From the NCBI GenBank assembly GCA_034440595.1, contig JAWXCH010000439.1, positions 1-8,138 of the forward strand: a DNA stretch of 8,138 nt, given 5' to 3'. The notes under the pieces were generated by a model. It worked only from the letters and a program-made list of their open reading frames with translations. It did no database searches and was not told the origin of the DNA. Positions 1 to 6,687 of this stretch are shown one piece after another; the first letter of the stretch is position 1; each line of letters starts with the position of its first letter. A program made the translations under genes and the position numbers. Origin of the DNA: JAWXCH01 sp034440595 (lineage in GTDB: Bacteria > Planctomycetota > Planctomycetia > Pirellulales > JALHPA01).

Positions 1-1353
1 CGCCAATTTGTCGCCACTCATCGACCCCGAGCGATCGATGACCATGGACAACGCGCCAACCGGTGCGACCTTGGCGTTCTTGATCTGGAAATCGACCGGC
101 ATTGCCCGTTCCAACTCGGTATGGGACCAGCCCCCGGCACCAAAACTGTTTTCGCCTCCCAGCATGATTAAACCGCAACCGAACTGATGCGTGTTTTGCA
201 CCAGCATGTCGATTTGTTCGTCGGTAAAGGCCTCGCGCGGGACGTTGCCCAGGATCACGGTATCGAATGGTTGCAAATCGGCAAGCGACAATATCGGACG
301 ATCTGTACCACGCTTTTGCACTTCCAGATTCTGCGACTTCAATCGTTCGATCAAGAAATTGAATTCATTCGGAGATTCGGAATTTTCCAAGAACAGGATT
401 TGTCCGTGCCCGCGAACGAAAGTAAATGCCGTGGCCTGATTGTTCTGTGCCAGCGCATCTTGCGATTTTTCCTGCGGTGTAAAGATCGCATCGTAGGTAT
501 ACGAGCCGGGCGCATCGAGTTCTTCTCGCAGGGTAAAGACACGCTTGCCAGGCTCGACGGTCACTGGCTCGTTCTGCAGCACCTCTTCTTTGTCGTCGGT
601 GCGGCGGACAATTTTCAGGTTGCCCGAGATCGGCTTGGATTTGCTATTACGAGGGTCGGCCGTATTGTTCAACACCACCCGCATTTCAAACGGCTGGCTA
701 CGATTCACATCGCTGGGGAGTGCAACCTTTTCGACCGAAATTTCACCGCGCGCAGCATACCGAATCGGCAGCACATCGATTCCGACCCCGGCAGCGGCCA
801 GGCGACCTGCTTGCTCGCGCGCATCTCCCTGGTTTTCATTGCCATCGCAGATGACGACGATCCGGCCAGCCGAATCCTCTGGCAGACTGGCCTGCGCCAA
901 TCGCAAGGCACCCTCCAGGTTGGTCGAATCATTCTGGATCTGGCTTTCGATTTTTTGCGAAAGAGAAATATCACCTTCGTGCGGTGGGTGCTCAATCGCG
1001 GCGTCACGACCAAAGACGATGACCCCTGCGCGGTCCCCGCGCGATGCATCGCGATGTTGGCGAACTTCGCGATTGACGTAGTCGATCATCAACCGACGCT
1101 GATCCTCGGGAATGCTCTGCGATTGATCGAGCACATAGATCAGCGTCAGTCGATCGCTGACACGTTTGTACTGTGCTTCGGCCAGAGCCAAGATCAGTAG
1201 CAGCAACACCACGCTGCGCAGCGTCAGCGCCAGGATGCGACGGACCTTGCCCAGGCCGGCCAAGCTGCGATAACTGAACCACCACAACAGCGGAAGAAGC
1301 AGCAACAGCCAAAGCCACTTGGGATTGGTAAAGACGATCGAATGTTCAAACAT
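1..1353 (-). CDS. Two-VWA-domain membrane protein with glutamine-amidotransferase-like domain (5' part; runs off left edge)
   Basis: The minus frame is open from ATG at 1353 to base 1, giving 451 codons without a stop; the C-terminus lies outside the window. Two hydrophobic segments (about residues 13-25 and 46-57) resemble the BatA-type N-terminus and should anchor the protein in the membrane. A first VWA domain (about 67-240) has a complete MIDAS metal site: D75-x-S77-x-S79, T143 and D169 in a CDG loop. An Ig-like stretch (about 215-310) and an amidotransferase-like alpha/beta region (about 318-425, with ILFLEN and LGGENSFGAGGW) follow. A second VWA domain begins near 432 with D440-R-S-G-S-M445. 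This arrangement is known in planctomycete membrane proteins (COG5426-like), whose function is unsettled. AGAGG lies 9 nt before the ATG and supports this start. No catalytic Cys of a true amidotransferase is visible in this part, so a binding or structural role is more likely than catalysis. Confidence 0.88.
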   Translation of the reverse strand, partial: MFEHSIVFTNPKWLWLLLLLPLLWWFSYRSLAGLGKVRRILALTLRSVVLLLLILALAEAQYKRVSDRLTLIYVLDQSQSIPEDQRRLMIDYVNREVRQHRDASRGDRAGVIVFGRDAAIEHPPHEGDISLSQKIESQIQNDSTNLEGALRLAQASLPEDSAGRIVVICDGNENQGDAREQAGRLAAAGVGIDVLPIRYAARGEISVEKVALPSDVNRSQPFEMRVVLNNTADPRNSKSKPISGNLKIVRRTDDKEEVLQNEPVTVEPGKRVFTLREELDAPGSYTYDAIFTPQEKSQDALAQNNQATAFTFVRGHGQILFLENSESPNEFNFLIERLKSQNLEVQKRGTDRPILSLADLQPFDTVILGNVPREAFTDEQIDMLVQNTHQFGCGLIMLGGENSFGAGGWSHTELERAMPVDFQIKNAKVAPVGALSMVIDRSGSMSGDKLA

Positions 1354-1362
1354 AAAATGCAA

Positions 1363-1367
1363 CCTCT
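1363..1367 (-). promoter_or_regulatory. Shine-Dalgarno site of the two-VWA protein
   Basis: The minus strand reads AGAGG here, 9 nt upstream of the ATG at 1353. It is the only clear ribosome site among the four minus-strand genes and fixes the start of the two-VWA protein. Confidence 0.6.
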
Positions 1368-1372
1368 GCCAC

Positions 1373-1401
1373 GGCATGACCGATTGGGTAACGGTCGTGC
1401 C
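1373..1401. other. Imperfect hairpin in the leader of the two-VWA gene
   Basis: The 10-base arms 1373-1382 and 1392-1401 are inverted copies with one mismatch and a 9-base loop. The mismatch is a G-T wobble on the plus strand and C-A on the minus strand. No T-tract follows, so it is not a convincing terminator. It sits between a candidate promoter (1419-1448) and the ATG at 1353, so it would lie in the 5' untranslated region; an operator or leader structure is possible. Confidence 0.35.
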
Positions 1402-1418
1402 AACTGCTTCCTAGTTTG

Positions 1419-1448
1419 ATTGTAGTGGGAAACCGCCTGAAAGTACAA
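1419..1448 (-). promoter_or_regulatory. Candidate sigma-70-like promoter for the two-VWA gene
   Basis: On the minus strand TTGTAC (1443-1448, 3/6 to consensus) is followed after 18 bp by TACAAT (1419-1424, 5/6 to consensus). It lies 66 bp upstream of the ATG at 1353, in the 113-bp gap after the 102-residue gene. If used, the two-VWA gene is transcribed separately from its upstream neighbours. Only the -10 element is a good match. Confidence 0.3.
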
Positions 1449-1466
1449 ATTGAGGTGGAAATCCCC

Positions 1467-1775
1467 TCACAGGATCTCAATTACCAGCGAGCGGATGACG
1501 ACTTCCGTCTGCCGGAACCGCTGCTCGGCCGTCTTGCGGAACTCTCCCCACCACGTTTTTTCCAGCTTCTTGGTCATCACCTCGTAGATCACCAGGTCGT
1601 CTCGTTCGACGGCCGATTTATCGTTGGTCCATAACCCGCTGGCTGGGGCACGAGCATACGCCGTGTAACCGCCGAACCTTTCAACCAGCAACTGCTCAAC
1701 GCGAGCGTACTCCTCGCGCGGAAAGTGTTCTCCCGCCTGGTCGCTCAACGGTAGAAGTATTTGAATCAGATGCAT
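1467..1775 (-). CDS. Conserved small hypothetical protein (102 aa)
   Basis: A short complete ORF from ATG 1775 to TGA 1467. It has the look of a widespread but uncharacterised bacterial family of about 100 residues. Such proteins start with MHLIQILLPL, contain a central ERFGGxTAYxRAPAxGLW segment (residues 32-49 here), then an acidic/hydrophobic strand (RDDLVIYEVM, 58-67) and a helix ending in RFRQxEVVIR (86-95). The recognition comes from memory of similar sequences, not from a search. There is no signal peptide or membrane segment, so it should be cytoplasmic. Paired Trp residues (W75, W76) and charged helices suggest a small compact alpha/beta fold. No Shine-Dalgarno is visible before the ATG. 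It lies between the beta-helix gene (111 bp upstream) and the two-VWA gene (113 bp downstream), which do not hint at its role. Function unknown. Confidence 0.8.
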   Translation of the reverse strand: MHLIQILLPLSDQAGEHFPREEYARVEQLLVERFGGYTAYARAPASGLWTNDKSAVERDDLVIYEVMTKKLEKTWWGEFRKTAEQRFRQTEVVIRSLVIEIL

Positions 1776-1886
1776 GCGATTGGCTTAATGAAAAGTATTC
1801 TGGACGGCAATTGATGTCGCTCCGGCATTAACTTTGTTGCGAATAGATGGCCAATCCGTGAAGGTACACACTTCGCATTAACATTA
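1776..1886. other. Intergenic gap with a repeated octamer
   Basis: The 111-bp gap between the beta-helix gene and the 102-residue gene contains GCATTAAC twice in direct orientation, at 1825-1832 and 1875-1882, exactly 50 bp apart. No strong terminator hairpin is visible after the beta-helix stop codon, and no convincing promoter was found for the 102-residue gene. Confidence 0.4.
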
Positions 1887-3761
1887 TCAACGCGTACCCT
1901 GGACTAGGTATCTCCCCGCAGCCGGGTCGCTCGCCGCTGGCCGCCAGTCGGCCGATGAGATCACCGCGTTGTTTTCCATGATCATTTCGCGAGCGTTGGC
2001 TTTCACATACTCAAAGGCCGGAATTTTGCGCGGCGTTGCTAATCGGTTCTGCCGCAGGGTAATCAGCTTGGACATGTGAAATCGGATCGGACTTTTGGCA
2101 ATCGAATGGATGGTGTTGTTATCCACTAGTATCTGACTGCTCCCTTGATCCAAAAAGATGCCGTTGCTCTGGGCGTTGCCGGCGTTCACTGGAACGTCGT
2201 GAATGTAGTTATTGGTCAGGCGCGTACCGGGCTGCCGTCCGAGCGTATAGATACCCGCTCCGTCTGAAAGCTGCTGCATGATGTGATGAATGTGATTTCC
2301 GACAATGCGATTCCCCTGGACAGCGGTCGGCTTATCACTCCAATTCCAACCGACGGAAATACCCGTATAAGGTAGTTGATGCACAATATTGTTACGCACC
2401 ATGATGTCGCGGGCATTACCAATCCAAATGCCGACGCAGCCAAAGAACAATTCGCCAGCTCTGGTTACTTCGCTCCCTTCGACAATGATGCGGTTGGTGG
2501 TTTGCTCTGGACTACGCGCAGTGGTTTCGCCAATATTAATTCCGTTGGCACCAATGTCCGAGAACTTGCACTCGGCAACCAGATCGCGGCTGCAACCCTG
2601 TCGGAACCAGAGACCGGTTCCGCCAAGATGTGCTAGTTCGCATCGCCACAACGTGCAGTCCTCGGCAAAGTCGAACTGGATTGCCGCCGGAACCAGCCCT
2701 TGCAATATCTGTGGGCTGCCATCGCGAAATTCATGTGCGCTGGCTTGTATTTCCGCGTAGCCGCCGACAGGGGTCTTCCATGCACAATGCTGAAAGCGAA
2801 TACCACCAAAACGAAGTCCACGAACTGGGGCGGCCTGTTCGCCACGCACCTGCATTAGCGACTCCAGACGCGGTGCGATTGCCTCGACCGATTCGATCTT
2901 CTCACCCGGCAACGGCCAATAGGATAACTCGCCGCTGCTCACATCCAGATACCACTCGCCCGGTGTATCCAACAGTTCAGGTGCGTTCTCGATTCGATAG
3001 CGCGGGTTCGGTTCGTATCCATCGATGCGAAAATAGGGTGCATTAGCTCCGACCGGCGCATTGAGAAACAATGTGCGCGTCGCTTCGTCGATTTTCAGCA
3101 CACCGATGCGAGAAATTGACCAGTCATGCATAAACAGCATCTCGGCGCGCTGAATGTTTTTCCAGGCACGCAGATCACCGGCTTTATAAAAGAGGGTCAT
3201 TCGCTGATCGGGCCCGGCACGTTCGACGCGAAAAAAACCTTCGTTGGGAGTTCTGGCTCGCGGCCTCCGCTGACCGTTGACAAACAATTCGCGAAACGAC
3301 CAGGCACCACTTTTGACATCGGCCAGCGTAGTTTTCCAAAGTTGGCCATCTTGGACCCAGCCGGTGATCGGCGTACCGCCGTCCAGAATTGCCGGCTCGG
3401 CCACGTCCGATTGCCAGGTAACCGTAGCAACTTCCTTTGCACCAGCGGGCCTGACGTGAACATCCGAAGCGTTGAATACCAGCGGCTGAGAGAGCCATTG
3501 GCGACCATGAACAATGACGCGGATGGGCTGAGTGTACCCCGCGGCGAGCTGCTTGCGGACTTCGGTTTGGGCTTCAAAGACCGTTTGAAATGGTTGCTCC
3601 AACGAACCGTCAGGGGCAGTGCTCGCGGCTAAATCACCTTCCTTGGCGACGGTCTTACGGACGTGCAGATGTAGTTCGTTGACCTCGGCAGCGCGGGCCG
3701 GCGAATAATCACCCGCCAGGCTGGCTACTGCGATCAGAAGATAGCTCAATGTGCGTGGCAT
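1887..3761 (-). CDS. Secreted right-handed parallel beta-helix protein, probable GH141-like glycoside hydrolase
   Basis: The frame is open back to TTG at 3809 (640 codons), but the ATG at 3761 (624 codons) is preferred: it starts directly before a clean signal peptide (MPRTLSYLLIAVASLAG, cut near ARA-A). Neither start has a clear Shine-Dalgarno. Residue numbers here use the 640-codon frame. An N-terminal cap has the PFQTVFEAQ motif (73-81), followed by strand-rich segments including ILDGGTPITGW (141-151) and ELFVNGQRRPRARTP (174-188). Repeated beta-helix rungs with Asn-ladder motifs (RNNIVH, GNHIHH, NNYIHD, DNNTIH) span about 375-615. The blocks YTGISVGWNW (481-490), LSDGAGIYTLGRQPGT (514-529) and GIFLDQGSS (550-558) are typical of beta-helix proteins that include family GH141 (fucosidases and xylanases). 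D516 and D554 are candidate catalytic acids, inferred from memory of BT1002. It is likely exported to act on a plant- or algal-type polysaccharide. The gene upstream is a sugar-acid dehydratase. The fold is near certain; the substrate is unknown. Confidence 0.87.
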   Translation of the reverse strand: MPRTLSYLLIAVASLAGDYSPARAAEVNELHLHVRKTVAKEGDLAASTAPDGSLEQPFQTVFEAQTEVRKQLAAGYTQPIRVIVHGRQWLSQPLVFNASDVHVRPAGAKEVATVTWQSDVAEPAILDGGTPITGWVQDGQLWKTTLADVKSGAWSFRELFVNGQRRPRARTPNEGFFRVERAGPDQRMTLFYKAGDLRAWKNIQRAEMLFMHDWSISRIGVLKIDEATRTLFLNAPVGANAPYFRIDGYEPNPRYRIENAPELLDTPGEWYLDVSSGELSYWPLPGEKIESVEAIAPRLESLMQVRGEQAAPVRGLRFGGIRFQHCAWKTPVGGYAEIQASAHEFRDGSPQILQGLVPAAIQFDFAEDCTLWRCELAHLGGTGLWFRQGCSRDLVAECKFSDIGANGINIGETTARSPEQTTNRIIVEGSEVTRAGELFFGCVGIWIGNARDIMVRNNIVHQLPYTGISVGWNWSDKPTAVQGNRIVGNHIHHIMQQLSDGAGIYTLGRQPGTRLTNNYIHDVPVNAGNAQSNGIFLDQGSSQILVDNNTIHSIAKSPIRFHMSKLITLRQNRLATPRKIPAFEYVKANAREMIMENNAVISSADWRPAASDPAAGRYLVQGTR

Positions 3762-3887
3762 GTGTAAACGATCGATGGTGCGAAACGGTTGCTTGTGCTG
3801 CTGGCTCAATTGAGTGCAACCGGCAAGTGACTATTTTTGCAGAGGCAAAGCTGGTCGTCTATGACCGCCAGCTAGCATGGTGTTTCC
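3762..3887. other. Gap between the dehydratase and beta-helix genes, with a short hairpin
   Basis: From the dehydratase stop at 3888 to the preferred ATG at 3761 there are 126 bp. A 6-bp inverted repeat (AGCTGG at 3849-3854, CCAGCT at 3868-3873) can form a stem with a 13-base loop just after the dehydratase stop. It lacks a following T-tract on the minus strand, so termination is not supported and read-through into the beta-helix gene is plausible. No strong promoter is seen. Confidence 0.3.
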
Positions 3888-5438
3888 TTACAACGTCGGC
3901 CCCAGGATCCACGGCTGAAACTCTTCATCCCCCAGACCTAGTTGTTCGCTCTTCGACTGCTTTCCGCTGGCGACCGCTAGGATCTCGGCAAAGATTTCTT
4001 CCCCTATTTCGGCTGCTGTGCGCCCTGCTGAGAGGATCGTGCCGGCATTGATGTCCATGTCGTCCACCATTCGCTCATACATCGGCGTATTGCTCGCGAT
4101 CTTGATTGTCGGGGCTGGCTTACTACCGAGGCAACTACCCCGACCGGTGGTAAACGCCACGATATTTGCCCCTCCAGCCACAATGCCCGTCACGCTCACA
4201 CAATCCAGGCCGGGCGTGTCCATCACGACCAGGCCCGGCGCGGTAACCTGCTCCGCGTATTGATACACTTCATTGAGCGCTGTGGTTCCTCCCTTGATGA
4301 TTGCACCCAGCGACTTTTCGTAGATTGTCGTCAGGCCTCCCTCTTTGTTTCCTGGCGACGGATTGTTGTCCGGGGTGCAACCAAACACGCCCGTGTACCA
4401 TTCCCACCAGCGAATTCGCTCCAGCAGTTTATCCGCCACTGCTGGCGTGCAAGCGCGTCGCATCAGCAGTTGTTCGGCACCATAAATCTCGGTCGTCTCG
4501 GCCAAAATCGTCGTTCCGCCACAAGCCACAATCATGTCGCTGGCTACACCCAGCGCGAGATTGGCCGTAATACCAGAATTGCCATCCGATCCGCCGCAGT
4601 TCGTTCCCAAAACCAGCTTCGATGCGGGCACCGTCTCGCGTCGGCAGCGATTCACTTGCGGCAATAACTCGCTCACTTTCTTCACTGCGGCGTCAATCGT
4701 CTTCTGCGTGCCCCCTAGATCCTGCATCACCAGGACCGCTGGGCGTGCAACAGTTGGAGGGTGTTTATCGCCAGGAGTATGTATTTGCACCAGTCGCTGA
4801 TCGTCGATCAATGAGCCGAGCGTGCCCGTCTCGCAGCCCAGGCCAATCAACAGATAGCCACCAATGTTTGGGTGCCGTGCGATTCCTCCCATCACGCGAT
4901 TGAGCATCCGGTGATAGTCTCCTTTGAATTCCATGCCGCAGCCACTGCCGTGCGAAAAAGCCAACACACCATCGACATTGGGATAGTCGCGCAACACCTC
5001 GGGCGTAAACCGTTTCGCGACATATTTTGCCACTGACGCCGAACAGTTGACATTGCTGATGATCGCCAGATAGTTGCGCGTGCCTACGCGGCCATCGGCG
5101 CGCGGGTAGCCTTGAAACGTGTGCCCGGTTAATGGAACTGGTGCCGGCGGAATCGCGGTTGATTTCTCGTATTCCTGCTGCCGCACTCCGACGGCGATAT
5201 TGTGGACATGAATCCACTCACCGGCCCGAATCGCTTGCGTGGCCAGTCCGATCGGCTGGCCGAATTTCAGCACCGGCTGACCGACAGCGATGTCACACAG
5301 GGCAACCTTGTGCCCGGCGCGAACCGGCTCGCGCATGGTGATGCGTATGCCGGCAATTTCGACACTCTCTCCCTCCTGCAAATCGCGCGCGGCCACGCAC
5401 AAGTTATCCACATCGCTGAGTAAAACGGCAGTAGGCAT
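3888..5438 (-). CDS. uxaA: UxaA/GarD-family sugar-acid dehydratase (altronate dehydratase-like)
   Basis: A full-length 516-residue protein from ATG 5438 to TAA 3888, within the usual 490-525 range for fused UxaA/GarD enzymes. Residues 1-85 form the SAF-type N-terminal domain, with GHKVALCDIAVGQPVLKFG at 42-60 and HVHN at 77-80. The catalytic part opens with GYPRADGRVGTRNY (110-123) and carries the family blocks SNVNCS (128-133), HGSGCGME (163-170), GLGCET (199-204) and GTNCGGSDGNSG (278-289). The C-terminal half has GNKEGGLTTIYEKS and then MDTPGLDCVSVTGIVAGG. UxaA converts D-altronate to 2-keto-3-deoxy-D-gluconate plus water in galacturonate breakdown, using a divalent metal; GarD does the equivalent on galactarate. 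Sequence alone does not separate these substrates, so the symbol is provisional. There is no signal peptide, so it is cytoplasmic. The downstream secreted beta-helix enzyme supports a polysaccharide or uronate role. The isomerase, reductase and KDG kinase partners are not in this window. Confidence 0.92.
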   Translation of the reverse strand: MPTAVLLSDVDNLCVAARDLQEGESVEIAGIRITMREPVRAGHKVALCDIAVGQPVLKFGQPIGLATQAIRAGEWIHVHNIAVGVRQQEYEKSTAIPPAPVPLTGHTFQGYPRADGRVGTRNYLAIISNVNCSASVAKYVAKRFTPEVLRDYPNVDGVLAFSHGSGCGMEFKGDYHRMLNRVMGGIARHPNIGGYLLIGLGCETGTLGSLIDDQRLVQIHTPGDKHPPTVARPAVLVMQDLGGTQKTIDAAVKKVSELLPQVNRCRRETVPASKLVLGTNCGGSDGNSGITANLALGVASDMIVACGGTTILAETTEIYGAEQLLMRRACTPAVADKLLERIRWWEWYTGVFGCTPDNNPSPGNKEGGLTTIYEKSLGAIIKGGTTALNEVYQYAEQVTAPGLVVMDTPGLDCVSVTGIVAGGANIVAFTTGRGSCLGSKPAPTIKIASNTPMYERMVDDMDINAGTILSAGRTAAEIGEEIFAEILAVASGKQSKSEQLGLGDEEFQPWILGPTL

Positions 5439-5673
5439 ACGGACGTCGCAAAGTGTATGGCAATCTGACAGGCGTCTATTCTACCACTCCCTCTGTGGTG
5501 CTTCACACTCAAAAAACGGCCACTGCCACAATCCAGTACATTCTCGGCGCACGATTCGCACATCTCTGAGGTGCCCAACCGCAGGCCCGACTATTGACCG
5601 AATGGATCGGAAAAGCAGCACTTCGAAATACAAATTATGGGATTGTAGATATCTGCCAAAAATGAGGTGAGTT
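5439..5673. promoter_or_regulatory. Divergent intergenic region between the dehydratase and the repeat-rich secreted protein
   Basis: These 235 bp hold the 5' regions of two divergent genes. On the minus strand TAGAAT (5478-5483) is a 5/6 match to a -10 box, 39 bp upstream of the dehydratase ATG, but no good -35 sits at the right distance. A 5-bp inverted repeat (ACCAC 5483-5487, GTGGT 5495-5499) overlaps it and might be an operator. On the plus strand a TTGACC (5594-5599) has no matching -10. The region becomes AT-rich near 5622-5660. No small gene or RNA is recognised here. Confidence 0.4.
5664..5670 (+). promoter_or_regulatory. Strong Shine-Dalgarno site
   Basis: GAGGTGA lies just before the ATG at 5674, with the GAGG core 6 nt from the start codon. 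It is a long match to the 16S anti-SD and confirms the start of the repeat-rich secreted protein. Confidence 0.75.
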
Positions 5674-6687
5674 ATGTTCCGCCTTTATAACAGTGTCCTT
5701 TTCTACCTGCCGTTGCTGGCTCTGCTCTGTTGGATAGCTTGCACCGGATTAGATTCCCTAGCTCAAACAACCGGTGCCCCTGCCGGTGGTGCCAACACGT
5801 CCGGGGCGGTTGGCATTAATCCTGCCACTGCGCCGGCTGGAGGTCCGAATACGCCGGCCAATAGTGCGGATAATAATCTGAGTGGCGTAAATAGCTCTGT
5901 GAATAACGGCACGGTAAATAGTGGTGCAGCGACTAGCCCACCGACGGGCAGCGGAGTGGGTAATCCGGCTGCACCACCCGCTGGTGGACCGAATCGCTTT
6001 ACTCCGAATTCAACTTTTGCCACACCAAACCGCTTTGGTGGCAATACGGCATTGCCGCCTGGAAGCCCAAACGGTAGTGTGACCGCGAACAGTGCGGCCA
6101 TGCAGCCGAACACTACCCCACCCGGCGGTGCCAACCGAGGAACAACTGCCGCACAACCAGGGCGCGGCACAATGCTCGCTCCAATTGGTGCTGGCAGCAC
6201 AATACCGACTGGCACATACCGCACGGACTCGCTCGGACGGCAGATATATACTCCAGACCGCAACGAGGGTTCCTTTACCGCTCCCTTCGTTCCAGGTTAC
6301 GATCCCAATCGCCGCGTGACTGGGTACAGCGGCACGACGACAATTTTCAATCAGGCTGGACCAGCACTAGAGCCAGGGGTCAGCAACGCCGCTTCGCCCC
6401 TCAGCGTAGATACCAGTTCGGCAATACTGCTGGACCCGCGAGCCACGTCCGACGCCGCCACGCTCAACGGCAATGTCGGGCAGAGTAGCTCGGTTCGGCT
6501 CCGCTCGGGAAGTGCCTTGGCTCAACCGGCCGTCTCGGCGGCTCCAGTCACTACTTCGCAGCCCACTAGTGTGACCGCTGCTCCACCTGGCACCGTTTAC
6601 TATCAAGGCTACTACTGGCGGTCTGCTCCCAATCGGGGCTGGAACTACTGGGATGGTCGAGAATGGCAGAACTTTACGCCTCGGTAG
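5674..6687 (+). CDS. Secreted low-complexity Gly/Ala/Pro/Asn/Thr-rich protein with C-terminal Tyr/Trp module
   Basis: 337 residues from ATG 5674 (strong SD at 5664-5670) to TAG 6685-6687. The N-terminus (residues 1-30) is a signal peptide with core VLFYLPLLALLCWIAC, probably cleaved after SLA (A30); WIAC is a poor lipobox, so soluble export is favoured over lipidation. Residues 31-170 are disordered, low-complexity sequence containing five copies of a degenerate P-[AP]-G-G-[AP]-N motif (35-41, 53-59, 101-107, 128-133, 149-154). A middle part (about 181-225) has TYRTDSLGRQIYTPDR and a Gly/Tyr/Thr-rich stretch. The last 30 residues (308-337) are aromatic: VYYQGYYWRSAPNRGW then NYWDGREWQNF. Similar Tyr/Trp endings occur in planctomycete exported proteins, and the WDGxxW end recalls DUF2510. 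It is likely an envelope or extracellular structural protein. No enzyme motif is seen and the function is unknown. It diverges from the dehydratase, and nothing links them functionally. Confidence 0.85.
   Translation: MFRLYNSVLFYLPLLALLCWIACTGLDSLAQTTGAPAGGANTSGAVGINPATAPAGGPNTPANSADNNLSGVNSSVNNGTVNSGAATSPPTGSGVGNPAAPPAGGPNRFTPNSTFATPNRFGGNTALPPGSPNGSVTANSAAMQPNTTPPGGANRGTTAAQPGRGTMLAPIGAGSTIPTGTYRTDSLGRQIYTPDRNEGSFTAPFVPGYDPNRRVTGYSGTTTIFNQAGPALEPGVSNAASPLSVDTSSAILLDPRATSDAATLNGNVGQSSSVRLRSGSALAQPAVSAAPVTTSQPTSVTAAPPGTVYYQGYYWRSAPNRGWNYWDGREWQNFTPR
5776..6135 (+). repeat. Degenerate PAGGPN-type motif repeats within the secreted protein
   Basis: The coding sequence repeats a short motif five times: APAGGAN, APAGGPN, PPAGGPN, PPGSPN and PPGGAN, separated by 21-48 residues of Asn/Ser/Thr/Ala-rich sequence. 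The spacing is irregular and the DNA copies differ at third positions, so this is an old, selected peptide motif rather than a recent tandem duplication. Confidence 0.65.

Noticed and set aside
187..1200. A 337-codon open frame on the plus strand
   Set aside because: It lies entirely opposite the two-VWA gene, whose minus frame is open end to end with clear domains and an SD. The plus-frame protein has no recognisable motifs and is rich in Ile, Arg, His and Phe, as expected of an antisense shadow.
3849..3873. The AGCTGG/CCAGCT hairpin as a rho-independent terminator after the dehydratase
   Set aside because: The stem is only 6 bp with a 13-base loop, and no T-run follows on the minus strand.
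5591..5651. A sigma-70 promoter for the repeat-rich secreted protein (TTGACC or TTCGAA with a downstream AT-rich box)
   Set aside because: No pair of boxes matches consensus at 16-18 bp spacing; TTCGAA with TAGATA is only 3/6 plus 3/6.
5763..6263. A 166-codon minus-strand open frame rich in Pro, Val and Ala
   Set aside because: It is the antisense shadow of the Gly/Ala/Pro-rich coding sequence; low-complexity GC-rich codons often leave the opposite strand open.
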